A stretch of DNA of 64,000 nucleotides from Marinobacter salarius (GCF_032922745.1 NZ_CP136693.1:3472001-3536000); one strand, 5' to 3'; shown: positions 39,804 to 47,229, counted from the first letter of the stretch. Program-made: numbers and translations. The notes: a model not told the origin generated them from the sequence alone.

Positions 39804-41885
39804 ATGCTGGAAAGCAGTTACAACGAGGTTTTGGTCGCCTGCTCTATTATCATTGCCGTCCTTGCGTCCTATACGGCCCTGAATATGGCCAGCCGTGTAA
39901 CCAGCGCATCCGGTCGCCCGGCCGTCCTGTGGCTGATTGGCGGCTCCATCGCGATGGGCTTTGGCATCTGGTCCATGCACTTTATCGGCATGCTCGCCTT
40001 CCGCCTTCCCATCGAATTAGGCTACGACGTCCCCCTCACCCTGCTGTCATTAGTCATCGCCATTGCTTGTTCTGCGTTCGCCCTTTACCTGGTCTGTCAG
40101 GACACGCTGCCCTGGGGCCGATTGGTGTCGGGCGGTTTACTGATGGGCCTGGGCGTAGCCAGCATGCACTACATCGGTATGGAAGCATTGCTCATGCATC
40201 CGTACATTTTTTATGTACCCTGGCTGGTTGGGCTATCCATTGTTATCGCCATTGTCGCGTCCACAGCCGCCCTTTGGCTGGCGTTTCGACTGCGAGAGGA
40301 AAGCAAGCGCGCCACCTTCGGCCGCATTGGCGCGTCTCTGGTTATGGGGTGCGCCATTATCGGCATGCACTATACGGGAATGGCTGCCTCCAAATTTCCG
40401 ATCGACAGCTTCTGTGGCGCGGCCAACAGCGGGATTGATACAAAGTGGCTGGCTGTGCTGGTCATCATTGTCAGCCTGGCGGTGTTCGCCATCGCACTCA
40501 TTGTGTCAATGCTGGACGTACGCACAAGCCGCCTATCCAACTCACTCGATGACGCCAATAACGAACTTATCAAGCTCGCCCTGCAAGACAACCTGACCCG
40601 CATACCAAATCGTGTTCTGTTGGGTGATCGGCTGGAACAGGCGATACACCGGGCCGAGAGAAACAACAGTGAATTCGCCGTGCTGTTTCTGGACCTGGAT
40701 GGTTTTAAAGCGATCAACGACATGCACGGGCACCATGTCGGAGATCTGTTGCTAAAGGACGTGGCGAACCGCCTGCTCGTCAACAAACGTGAAGGAGATA
40801 CAGCCGCGAGGCTTGGGGGGGATGAGTTTGTCCTTCTACTGGAGCCAAGCTCACCGGAAAGTTCCGCCGTATTTGCGCAACGATTAATTGATTCCATCGA
40901 GCAACCCTACGAAGCCTCGAATACACCTCTTCACATTTCCACCAGCGTCGGCATCGCAATCTACCCCCAGGATGGTAAAACCGAACATGAGCTGATGGTG
41001 AATGCCGACGCAGCCATGTACCACGCCAAAAAGCAGGGTCGCAACGGCTACTGTTTTTTTGAGCACGGCATGAACGCCGATGTGCACCTACAGATGCAGA
41101 TGCAGCAAAATCTGCGGCATGCCGTCACCCGCAACGAACTGGTTCTGCATTATCAGCCCAAATTTATTGCACCAAACGGCCCCATGACTGGATTCGAAGC
41201 GCTGCTGCGGTGGCAAAGCCCGGATCATGGCTTCCTGCCACCGGATCGTTTCTTGCCGTTGGCGGAAAGCTCGGGGCTGATCGTGCCCATTGGTAACTGG
41301 GTCATCGATGAGGCCTGCCGGCAAATGAAAGCCTGGCAAGACCAGGGCCATCATGACTGGAGCATGGCGATCAACCTCTCCGCAGTTCAACTGGAACACA
41401 GCAGCCTGGTGGACGTGGTTCGCGATACACTGAAGAAACACTCCCTGGCCCCGTCGAACCTGGTGTTAGAAATCACCGAAACGACGGCCATGCGTAATGC
41501 TGAGGCAAGCCTCAAAGTGCTGAACAAGCTGTCTGCGCTTGGCGTGTCCATTTCCATTGATGACTTTGGTACGGGCTATTCAAGCCTGCTCTATCTGAAA
41601 CGTTTGCCTGCCAATGAGCTGAAGATCGACCGCGGCTTTATTACCGAACTGGCCCAGGACAACGATGATGAAGCAATCATTCAGGCAATCATTGCTCTGG
41701 GCAAAACACTGGGTATGAGGATTGTCGCAGAAGGTGTTGAAACAGCAGAACAACAAGAGCTATTGACCCAGCTTGGCTGCAATACCCTGCAAGGATACCT
41801 GTTAGCGCGGCCTGCCTCGCCGGAAGCATTGCTTGAGAAGATTGCTCACATGACCAAACATACTGATTCAGCTCTCGCTACTTAG
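39804..41885 (+). CDS. MHYT sensor with GGDEF and EAL domains (cyclic-di-GMP turnover)
   Basis: A 693-residue membrane protein. About seven hydrophobic helices in residues 1-245 carry three MHYT repeats (SMHFIGM, SMHYIGM, GMHYTGM) thought to bind copper and sense a diatomic gas. A GGDEF domain with intact active site (ARLGGDEFVLLLEP) follows. A C-terminal EAL domain has the conserved EALLRW, the DDFGTGYSSL loop and the ELKIDRGFI stretch. Both catalytic motifs look intact, so it could make or degrade c-di-GMP. The ATG at 39804 lies after AAGGGA; it is the last well-conserved host gene before the integron end. Confidence 0.95.
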   Translation: MLESSYNEVLVACSIIIAVLASYTALNMASRVTSASGRPAVLWLIGGSIAMGFGIWSMHFIGMLAFRLPIELGYDVPLTLLSLVIAIACSAFALYLVCQDTLPWGRLVSGGLLMGLGVASMHYIGMEALLMHPYIFYVPWLVGLSIVIAIVASTAALWLAFRLREESKRATFGRIGASLVMGCAIIGMHYTGMAASKFPIDSFCGAANSGIDTKWLAVLVIIVSLAVFAIALIVSMLDVRTSRLSNSLDDANNELIKLALQDNLTRIPNRVLLGDRLEQAIHRAERNNSEFAVLFLDLDGFKAINDMHGHHVGDLLLKDVANRLLVNKREGDTAARLGGDEFVLLLEPSSPESSAVFAQRLIDSIEQPYEASNTPLHISTSVGIAIYPQDGKTEHELMVNADAAMYHAKKQGRNGYCFFEHGMNADVHLQMQMQQNLRHAVTRNELVLHYQPKFIAPNGPMTGFEALLRWQSPDHGFLPPDRFLPLAESSGLIVPIGNWVIDEACRQMKAWQDQGHHDWSMAINLSAVQLEHSSLVDVVRDTLKKHSLAPSNLVLEITETTAMRNAEASLKVLNKLSALGVSISIDDFGTGYSSLLYLKRLPANELKIDRGFITELAQDNDDEAIIQAIIALGKTLGMRIVAEGVETAEQQELLTQLGCNTLQGYLLARPASPEALLEKIAHMTKHTDSALAT

Positions 41886-42030
41886 ATGAGCGGAGCGGCA
41901 TGAGAATGCCAATGCTGACTACGATGTCCTGTGGAAACGACGATGCAGCTCATGCACCTGTTCCGCAAGGGGACCTATATCGACGCAGAAATGCAGGTGC
42001 CGTCCATCGGCCGCGTACCGATGCGGTTGA
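41886..42030. other. short spacer left of the integron end
   Basis: The 145 bases hold no convincing gene. A short plus-strand frame (41931 on) crosses it but is overlapped by the opposite DUF2834-like gene. No attC-like ends (TAACGCC or GTTARRY) are present, so the array does not appear to extend this far left. Confidence 0.4.
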
Positions 42031-42357
42031 TTATATTTTGCTGGCTTCGGCTTCAGGCCCGCGCCCACCGCGCAGCACCAAATATAGCAGCGGGCCGGCA
42101 GACACAAACACTGCTGTCAGAATAAAAAATGGGATGAGATAGCCCAGCCCTTTGCCACGACTTTTGCCATCCCGGTACATCCAGACACAGGCCAAAGCAG
42201 CGAGAATGTAGAGATCAATAACAACCTGGGCTGTGTCCGGGTTGGACATGAGCCGAACGCCAAAAGCTAAAAGCGACTGCTCTGCTCCGGCCATTACCCA
42301 AAAGGTAAAACCCATGAACAGACAGAGAATGATTAAGGGTAAAGTCGATACTCTCAT
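42031..42357 (-). CDS. small membrane protein, DUF2834-like
   Basis: A 108-residue protein with three hydrophobic helices (LPLIILCLFMGFTFWVMAG, VVIDLYILAALACVWMY, YLIPFFILTAVFVSAGPLLYLVL). The pattern resembles the DUF2834 family, function unknown. GGAAGAT precedes the ATG at 42357; longer upstream frames run into attC sequence and are rejected. It lies just beyond the distal end of the array, either as host flank or as the remnant of a cassette that lost its attC. Confidence 0.7.
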   Translation of the reverse strand: MRVSTLPLIILCLFMGFTFWVMAGAEQSLLAFGVRLMSNPDTAQVVIDLYILAALACVWMYRDGKSRGKGLGYLIPFFILTAVFVSAGPLLYLVLRGGRGPEAEASKI

Positions 42358-42385
42358 GATCTTCCTTGATTGAGGTTTAAGAAAT

Positions 42386-42455
42386 ATAACGCCCTGGCTT
42401 CGCGGCGTGCCGGATCGCCAGCGTAGGCGCGTCCCACAACAGCCATTGGTTAAGC
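42386..42455 (-). other. attC site 1 (distal end of the array)
   Basis: The site runs from ATAACGCC at the left to GTTAAGC at the right. Read on the minus strand it ends in GGCGTTA, the standard R' end. It contains the stop codon of higA. No further attC exists to its left, so this is the last site of the array. Confidence 0.85.
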
Positions 42456-42743
42456 TGCTTCGAAGTCCAGAGGATGGATTCCATCTAGGTTGACCGTGTT
42501 TCGGGCTACCCAAAGGTCATACATGTCCTGCATCGCCAACCAGCTCTCAGGAGTGCGCCCGAGAACCTTGGATAGCCGAAGCGACATTTCCGGGCTAATA
42601 CCACTATCCCCTTTTAGCAGTCGAGACAATGTGGAGGGCGAGACCCCCAGGCTGGACGCAAGCTGACGGGAACTGATACCGAAAGGCTCCAGATACACCT
42701 CCCGTATGAATTCACCAGGATGCGGCGGATTATGCATAGTCAT
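42450..42743 (-). CDS. higA: HigA-family antitoxin (XRE type)
   Basis: A 97-residue antitoxin with a helix-turn-helix (SSRQLASSLGVSPSTLSRLLKG) and the family start NPPHPGEFIREVYLEP. It neutralises HigB and represses the operon. Its ATG shares a base with the higB stop codon (TGATG), the usual toxin-first HigBA order. The stop codon lies inside attC 1. This is the most distal cassette of the array. Confidence 0.93.
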   Translation of the reverse strand: MTMHNPPHPGEFIREVYLEPFGISSRQLASSLGVSPSTLSRLLKGDSGISPEMSLRLSKVLGRTPESWLAMQDMYDLWVARNTVNLDGIHPLDFEAA

Positions 42744-43021
42744 CAGTGATAATCCTCATAATCAAGAATGTAGGCGTTGCCGTCCTGAAATTCGAACGTC
42801 ATGCGCCAATTTCCATTAACCCGAATCGACCACCGCCCTTTGTCTCCACCCTTCAATGGATGAAGCCGAAAACCAGGGATATCCATGTCTTCCACCGAAG
42901 TGGCGGTATCCAGAGCAGCCAGCTGCATGCGCAGTTTCTTGGCGTGATCTGGCTGTATGCCAGACGTGCTACCGGTCGAGTAGAACCGCTTCAGTCCCTT
43001 GTGACGGAATGATTTAATCAT
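42743..43021 (-). CDS. higB: HigB-family toxin (RelE/ParE superfamily)
   Basis: A 92-residue mRNA interferase of the HigB type. It begins MIKSFRHKGLKRFY and carries the conserved LHPLKGGDKGRWSIRVNGNWRMTF core with basic catalytic residues, ending in DYEDYH. It cleaves mRNA on the ribosome unless bound by HigA. Toxin precedes antitoxin. Confidence 0.93.
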   Translation of the reverse strand: MIKSFRHKGLKRFYSTGSTSGIQPDHAKKLRMQLAALDTATSVEDMDIPGFRLHPLKGGDKGRWSIRVNGNWRMTFEFQDGNAYILDYEDYH

Positions 43022-43061
43022 GAGGGAATGCTAGCATGTTGCGCACCATGCAACAACCAAG

Positions 43062-43164
43062 CTTAACGACTGTATAAACGGCGGCTTTTACGCAGCGAAG
43101 CGGAGAAAAAGCCGCCCGGTGGAGGCCCATTTGGGCCGGAATGAATTTGATGCATTTGTTAAGG
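43062..43164 (-). other. attC site 2
   Basis: TTAACGAC at the left and GTTAAGGC at the right bound 103 bases rich in nested inverted repeats (GGCGGCTTTTT/AAAAAGCCGCC, GGCCCATTTGGGCC). Its left end has TAACGAC instead of TAACGCC. Confidence 0.85.
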
Positions 43165-43189
43165 CTAGACTCACACCGAGGCAGTTTCC

Positions 43190-43555
43190 CTAGATGCCAT
43201 CACCGCCGCCAAATCCATCTCCAGCATCGACGCCTGATGAAACTCCGCTCTCTGCTGAAACACCACCGACAGCGGTGGCAATCGCTGCATTGAAGCTCAC
43301 AGCCCTAGCCGTTGCATAATCCATAATCATTGGTTGAGGGTGAGTTGTGCTCCGCTCGTATTCCTCTTTGGTGCAGTAAAGCGCGATGGCATAACAAAGA
43401 TACTTATCCGGCAGGTTCAACGAAGTTGCTGTGTCTGTAACTTGCGTCGCCGTGTAAGTCCTCTTATAGCCAAATCTTTCTCTCAGCGCGGGACCAAGTA
43501 CTCTGACATGTTTTTTGATCGCTCGTTTTCTAAAGAACCAGTTGAAAATGTTCAC
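43190..43555 (-). CDS. hypothetical cassette protein, 121 aa
   Basis: No confident family. The N-terminal half is basic and helical (NWFFRKRAIKKHVRVLGPALRERFGY). A KYLCYAIALYC motif follows, and the C-terminus is a low-complexity Gly/Ser/Asp tail (SGVDAGDGFGGGDGI). The same plan is seen in uncharacterised proteins of integron arrays. It begins with GTG at 43555, which overlaps the TGA of an upstream 31-codon ORF (GTGA), suggesting coupled translation. Confidence 0.7.
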   Translation of the reverse strand: MNIFNWFFRKRAIKKHVRVLGPALRERFGYKRTYTATQVTDTATSLNLPDKYLCYAIALYCTKEEYERSTTHPQPMIMDYATARAVSFNAAIATAVGGVSAESGVSSGVDAGDGFGGGDGI

Positions 43556-43647
43556 GTGGTACCTTTTGCCTTAACGCCGCATTCAGCGGCTTGTCCACCC
43601 AGTAATCCCATTAGCCAGCCAAATAGGCCTGCGCCTATCTCTTCCAT
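43552..43647 (-). CDS. 31-codon ORF upstream of the GTG-start gene, possible cassette remnant
   Basis: The ATG at 43647 opens a short frame (MEEIGAGLFGWLMGLLGGQ and a further 12 residues) ending in TGA that overlaps the next gene's GTG. The hydrophobic glycine-rich part could be a membrane helix. The last residues are read from an attC-like sequence (TTAACGCCGC at 43571), so this may be the tail of an old cassette rather than a working gene. Confidence 0.35.
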   Translation of the reverse strand: MEEIGAGLFGWLMGLLGGQAAECGVKAKGTT

Positions 43648-43665
43648 GTTCGACTTCGCTTACTC

Positions 43666-43748
43666 ATAACGCCGCTAAGCACGCGCGGCTGCGGAATGGA
43701 GGCGAAGCCGCAATGCAGTAGCCGTCACCGTGACTTGCATGGTTAGAA
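43666..43748 (-). other. attC site 3
   Basis: ATAACGCC to GTTAGAA, 83 bases, with the GCGGCTGCGG...CCGCAATG stem shared with attC 7 and 13. The conserved R' end faces left. Confidence 0.9.
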
Positions 43749-43757
43749 ATTCTTGGC

Positions 43758-44063
43758 TCAAAGCTCTAGTTTTGACTTTGGTACGAACTTCCCGGACATC
43801 GCTTCGGATGCTTCTTCTGCACGATTGGCAGAAGGCTCAACGGCAATTACCAAAAGGTGATCCTCGGGCGTCTTTTTGGCTTGCTCTGAAAAACTATCTC
43901 GTATTCTCGCCGGCGCCGTCTTGAGGTAATTCTCTGCTTGATTTGAAATCTGGAAATAGCTGCAATTCGGGCACTTGAAGTATTTAACATTCCCTGCATC
44001 TACACCGTAGAATCTGGCAACAGACGAACAGAGTGGGCAATCTTGATTCGCGGTATCACGCAT
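43758..44063 (-). CDS. zinc-ribbon cassette protein, 101 aa
   Basis: Two CPxC knuckles (DCPLC near residue 9 and KCPNC near residue 31) form a short N-terminal zinc ribbon with SYFQIS after it. A mostly helical, charged C-terminal part of about 60 residues follows. The function is unknown; a nucleic-acid or protein-binding role is possible but not shown. Start ATG at 44063 lies 25 bases from attC 4, so it has no room for its own promoter. Confidence 0.75.
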   Translation of the reverse strand: MRDTANQDCPLCSSVARFYGVDAGNVKYFKCPNCSYFQISNQAENYLKTAPARIRDSFSEQAKKTPEDHLLVIAVEPSANRAEEASEAMSGKFVPKSKLEL

Positions 44064-44087
44064 TTGCTTCCAAGCTCCTGTGATTTT

Positions 44088-44172
44088 CTAACGCCAGCCA
44101 TAAGCGACACCCTGACAAGGGCGTCCGGTGGAGGGCCATCGGCCCGGAACAACCGTAATGGCCTTGTTAGGA
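44088..44172 (-). other. attC site 4
   Basis: CTAACGCC to GTTAGGA, 85 bases. The CCCTGACAAGGGCGTCCGG core and GGGCC/GGCCC hairpin are shared with attC 8 and 10. It contains the stop codon of the next cassette gene. Confidence 0.92.
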
Positions 44173-44700
44173 CTTTTTGTATAGATCATGCTTCGGCTCT
44201 AAAGGAGAAAACATCATCATCTTGGCGTTCTCGTTGAACCCATACTTTGCGATCCTTGCCTCGCTGGTGTGGCTGTGTGCCGAGGCGTCCACCCAACTGA
44301 TCTCGACATCAAACTCGAACTCATAAACCGGCGGGCTTGTACCCTCTCTCGCTTTGCCCTTGTCCACGAAATTAGGGGTTGGCATTTCCTGAAAAACTAA
44401 TTTGCACTCCATGGCTTTGCCCGCTGATAACAACATAGAGGAGCCATCAGTAGTCTCTAGCCTTTGAGATAAATATGTCCCACCGTTCTCGTCAGCATGC
44501 TCAAAACGTCCTTGAACGGATGTGATCAAGATATCGCGAGTACCATTGTTCACAAGAGCAAACATCGGATTCATGAACTCACCTAGCTTGTCTATTCGGA
44601 CAAGATGCAATCTGTCCCTAACCCTTATCTGAACCCAGTAGAAGGTGAAGGCACTGAGCATCAGCGCTATTGCAGATAAGGATATTGATAGGTATTCCAT
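44167..44700 (-). CDS. membrane-anchored cassette protein, 177 aa
   Basis: An N-terminal transmembrane helix (SISLSAIALMLSAFTFYWVQ) is followed by a beta-rich soluble domain (residues 30-177) with patterns such as FALVNNGTRDILITSVQGRF and YEFEFDVEISWVD. No known family is recognised. The ATG at 44700 is preferred; the longer frame start at 44724 would encode attC 5 bases. The stop is inside attC 4. Confidence 0.7.
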   Translation of the reverse strand: MEYLSISLSAIALMLSAFTFYWVQIRVRDRLHLVRIDKLGEFMNPMFALVNNGTRDILITSVQGRFEHADENGGTYLSQRLETTDGSSMLLSAGKAMECKLVFQEMPTPNFVDKGKAREGTSPPVYEFEFDVEISWVDASAHSHTSEARIAKYGFNENAKMMMFSPLEPKHDLYKKS

Positions 44701-44708
44701 TCGATGTC

Positions 44709-44785
44709 CTAACACCCGGCTCACGCGCCGGTTTGGAGCCGCGAAGCGGCGGAAAAACGGTCGCTGTGTAGCCGATTGTTAAAGC
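44709..44785 (-). other. attC site 5
   Basis: CTAACACC to GTTAAAG, 77 bases, with a GCCGCGAAGCGGC stem. The left end reads TAACACC rather than TAACGCC. Confidence 0.85.
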
Positions 44786-45072
44786 CTGCCAAGCCAGTAC
44801 TGCGGACGTCGCCGGTCATGGGCAACCGCCAGAACTTGAAAACCATCAAGTTTCTCTCGGTAAACGATGGATAGCGGAAATCTGTGAAGGGGCGCTCTAC
44901 GAATATCTGGCTGCAACTCAACTTGCCAGGCTTTTGGTGACTCGCCAACTAAATTGGCCAGGGCCTCAAATTCCTCTATGAAGGCTCCACCCAATCCCGG
45001 AACTTTTGATTCGTAATAACCAACTGATTCCAGGAATTCGGCTTCCGCTGCCGGGTGAAACGAATAGTTCAT
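44779..45072 (-). CDS. RelE/ParE-family toxin
   Basis: A 97-residue toxin with the family profile: FHPAAEAEFLESVGYYESKVPGLGGAFIEE, then RRAPLHRFPLSIVYRE and a final AVAHDRRRPQYWLGRL. It pairs with the preceding addiction-module antitoxin; the genes overlap by four bases (ATGA). The stop codon TAA is in attC 5. ParE members poison gyrase, RelE members cut mRNA; this one looks ParE-like but the target is inferred. Confidence 0.9.
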   Translation of the reverse strand: MNYSFHPAAEAEFLESVGYYESKVPGLGGAFIEEFEALANLVGESPKAWQVELQPDIRRAPLHRFPLSIVYREKLDGFQVLAVAHDRRRPQYWLGRL

Positions 45073-45293
45073 TTGATCAATGCTCTAGCCTTCCTCATGA
45101 CATCTTCACCGGACACGGCCTGAACTGAGCCATTATCGAGCTCTTCGCCTCTACGACGGGCCTCAAGCAACCAATCTGACCTGAGTTCTTCTTCTGACGG
45201 TGACTCCAGACTCAGTACCAGTCGTTGGATCAATTGAGCTCGCTCCTCTTTAGGGAGGTGTAGCGCCTCGTCTTCAATTTTCTGAAGATTCAT
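45069..45293 (-). CDS. addiction-module antitoxin (Unstab_antitox / TIGR02574 type)
   Basis: A 74-residue antitoxin typical of this family (NLQKIEDEALHLPKEERAQLIQRLVLSLE, then DWLLEARRRGEELDNG). It neutralises the overlapping ParE-like toxin. The ATG at 45293 has AGAGG seven bases upstream; the earlier frame start lacks a site. Antitoxin-first order, as expected. Confidence 0.88.
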   Translation of the reverse strand: MNLQKIEDEALHLPKEERAQLIQRLVLSLESPSEEELRSDWLLEARRRGEELDNGSVQAVSGEDVMRKARALIK

Positions 45294-45370
45294 GGAAGAA
45301 ACCTCTCGTTCGTGTATCACTCAATTTTGACACGGATGATTACCGCGTGCCACGACGCAGTTTTTTCGCT

Positions 45371-45428
45371 TTAACGCTCCGCTAATGTGCGCCGCCTGCG
45401 GCATCACCATTGAGCGGCTTGTTAGCAG
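45371..45428 (-). other. attC site 6 (short type)
   Basis: TTAACGCTCC to GTTAGCAG, 58 bases, with GCGCCGCCTGCGGC hairpin. The antitoxin ORF of the cassette reads through most of it. Confidence 0.85.
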
Positions 45429-45651
45429 ATTCTGCCTGAAGACGCTCCACCAGCCACACCTTGATGATCGATTGGCGGGTAACGCCAATGCGCGCAGCCT
45501 CACGATCCAACGACTCGACAACCCAAGCCGGGAAATCGACGTTGATTCGCTTTTGTTCCTGATTAACGCGGCGAGCGGAGGACAGGTCCAGGTCATCAAC
45601 AATGTCTTCCTGACCTTCCTCAAATTTTTTGTCGAAATCTTTAGCTTTCAT
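45382..45651 (-). CDS. brnA: BrnA-family antitoxin
   Basis: An 89-residue BrnA-type antitoxin. The ribbon-helix-helix part includes QKRINVDFPAWVVESLDREAARIGVTRQSIIKVWLVERL. The last 15 or so residues (SANKPLNGDAAGGAH) are translated from attC 6, so the C-terminus is cassette-junction sequence. Its ATG at 45651 overlaps the end of the brnT frame by 11 bases. The partner toxin gene is disrupted, leaving an orphan antitoxin. Confidence 0.88.
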   Translation of the reverse strand: MKAKDFDKKFEEGQEDIVDDLDLSSARRVNQEQKRINVDFPAWVVESLDREAARIGVTRQSIIKVWLVERLQAESANKPLNGDAAGGAH

Positions 45652-45904
45652 AGAGCTCAACCTCCTTCTTGCGGGAACGCCTGACTGAAATCAGACGAAT
45701 ACGAGCATCCCTGTACGTGACGACAACCGACCAGTGCTTTTCACCAATCTTGCCTATCAGCAAAAACCTCTGCTCATCCTCTGATTTTGCGCGGATCTCC
45801 AGCAGGTACGGATCTTTCCACAGCCCTTGGGCAGCAACGAAATCGATACCGTGTTTGTCCAGATTGGCCTAGCTTTTGGCTTCGTCGAATTCAAATTCAT
45901 CCAT
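45641..45904 (-). pseudogene. brnT: BrnT toxin gene, killed by an in-frame amber codon
   Basis: Read from ATG at 45904 the frame gives MDEFEFDEAKS, then TAG (plus-strand CTA at 45870-45872), then ANLDKHGIDFVAAQGLW and the rest of a normal BrnT (IGEKHWSVVVTYRDARIRLISVRRSR) to TAA at 45641-45643. The rest of the frame has no further stop and ends by overlapping brnA. A single CAG (Gln) to TAG change would explain it. No in-frame Met follows the stop, so a useful restart is unlikely. BrnT is a ribosome-independent RNase; here only the antitoxin survives. Confidence 0.9.
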
Positions 45905-45963
45905 GAGTACAAATTATTCCTTTTTTACTCATTCTGCAAGATGTGGGAGGAGTAGTGAAACTG

Positions 45964-46040
45964 CTAACGCCAGCCAGCATGCGCGGCTACGAAATGAAGG
46001 CGAAGCCGCAATGTAGTAGACGTCGCCGTGCCTGGCCTTG
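45964..46040 (-). other. attC site 7, left part (interrupted by the IS110-family element)
   Basis: CTAACGCC through CCTGGCCTTG matches attC 3 and 13, but GTTA(R/T) is missing at the expected place. The missing R'' end (GTTATGT) is found at 47223-47229, on the other side of the insertion. Confidence 0.88.
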
Positions 46041-46069
46041 TATGGATAATTTCTGCCGTGTTTGGGTAA

Positions 46070-46235
46070 ATTGAGGCCCACCCCCAGTGGCCGCTGGGGG
46101 CCTTCATGCAGCAGCTCGATGATGGCAGGCTCCTCATTCGAGAGACCGGTAACCAGTGCGTAGCGCTGCATGACTCTCAAGCGATAACTCGAACAGTCAT
46201 CGGGGCCTCGAGCCCGTATAGCAAGGCAGAGTCAG
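46070..46235 (+). ncRNA. candidate bridge RNA region of the IS110-family element
   Basis: IS110-group elements encode a bridge RNA in the left noncoding end. This region starts with a strong stem (AGGCC-CCCCAG / CTGGGG-GGCCT, about 46074-46103). It contains TAACCAGTGC (46150-46159), exactly complementary to GCACTGGTTA at the R'' end of attC 17 and 21. It also contains ACAGTCA (46193-46199), identical to the element's own right end (47213-47219). These would be the target and donor guides. The fold has not been computed; the call is inference. Confidence 0.5.
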
Positions 46236-46241
46236 CTTATT

Positions 46242-47195
46242 ATGTACAGCAGCCAAATCCAAACCTCAGTTAATATCGGTGTCGACGTCGGTAAAGCCAA
46301 CCTTGATATCGCCCTCCATCCTTCCGGACAGTTTTATTCAATCCCCAACAGCGGAGCCCACATTCGCCGGTTCGTAAAAATCCTCAAGAACTACGACATT
46401 GAGCGCATCGTAGTGGAGGCCACAGGGCGACATGAGCATGCCCTGGTTCAGGCCTGCGATCAGGCCGGCTTGCCTATCATCGTCGTCAACCCAATCAGTG
46501 TCAGGCGCTACGCCCAGGCCATCGGCGTGCTCGCCAAAACCGACCGGATTGATGCCCAGGTGATTGCCAAATATGCCGCCACACTCAAGCCTGAATTCAG
46601 ACCCATTCCGGACAAAACATCACAAAAGATCAGAGACTTATTAGCCAGGCGGGCTCAACTTATGGAGATGTCCACCATGGAGAAAAACCGTCTCCAGATC
46701 ATGCCGAAACCTCTCCACCGATCCATTAAAAGCCTGCTCAGGATGCTCCAGAGTCAGATTGAAACCGTCACCCGACAGATCGAGCAGGAAGTGGCTAAAG
46801 TGGACCATTGGCGTACCAAAATGGAGATCATGACCAGCATGCCCGGTGTTGGGAAGGTGCTCGCCTACACCCTCCTCAGTGAGCTTCCGGAACTCGGATC
46901 GCTGAACCGAAAGGAGGTCGCGGCACTGGTCGGTGTCGCCCCCATAAATCGGGACAGCGGCAAGCTCAATGGCAAACGGAGAATACGAGGTGGCCGCCAC
47001 AGAGTTCGCACTGTCATGTTCATGGCCATGCTCTCATCCATCCAATGCAATCCGGTTTTTAAACGCTTTTACGAACGCCTGAAGGCACAGGGAAAGATCC
47101 CAAAAGTAGCCCTCATTGCCTGCATGAGGAAGATGATTGTGGTGCTCAATACCATGATCAAAAGCCAGGAATCCTGGCAGGGCGAAATGGCTTAA
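46242..47195 (+). CDS. IS110-family transposase (DEDD recombinase)
   Basis: A 317-residue recombinase. The RuvC-like DEDD set is visible: Asp15 in NIGVDVGKANLD, Glu59 in IVVEATGRHEH, and Asp101 and Asp104 in KTDRIDAQVIAKY. A coiled middle region (residues 130-190) leads to the C-terminal transposase_20 domain (MTSMPGVGKVLAYTLLSELP), with the catalytic serine candidate Ser239 in RDSGKLNGKRRIRGGR. The gene is on the plus strand, opposite to most cassettes, and appears intact. Confidence 0.93.
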   Translation: MYSSQIQTSVNIGVDVGKANLDIALHPSGQFYSIPNSGAHIRRFVKILKNYDIERIVVEATGRHEHALVQACDQAGLPIIVVNPISVRRYAQAIGVLAKTDRIDAQVIAKYAATLKPEFRPIPDKTSQKIRDLLARRAQLMEMSTMEKNRLQIMPKPLHRSIKSLLRMLQSQIETVTRQIEQEVAKVDHWRTKMEIMTSMPGVGKVLAYTLLSELPELGSLNRKEVAALVGVAPINRDSGKLNGKRRIRGGRHRVRTVMFMAMLSSIQCNPVFKRFYERLKAQGKIPKVALIACMRKMIVVLNTMIKSQESWQGEMA

Positions 47196-47222
47196 TTAAT
47201 GGAATTGACACCACAGTCACTG

Positions 47223-47229
47223 GTTATGT
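47223..47229 (-). other. attC site 7, right end (R'')
   Basis: GTTATGT after the IS110 element completes attC 7 and includes the stop codon (TTA) of the Imm32-like gene. CACTGGTTA spans 47218-47226 at the junction. Confidence 0.75.

Larger units (their letters stand above)
46041..47222 (+). mobile_element. IS110-family insertion sequence inserted in an attC site
   Basis: The element carries one DEDD-type transposase gene, about 200 bases of 5' noncoding DNA and only about 27 bases of 3' noncoding DNA. There are no clear terminal inverted repeats or target duplication, as usual for IS110. The boundaries are set by where attC 7 is broken (after 46040) and resumes (47223), uncertain by a few bases. 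Insertion into attC is known for the IS1111-attC group; the long 5' end is instead the IS110-group layout. Confidence 0.85.

Noticed and set aside
41886..42030. A further attC left of the DUF2834-like gene
   Set aside because: No TAACGCY or GTTARRY ends or suitable stem could be found.
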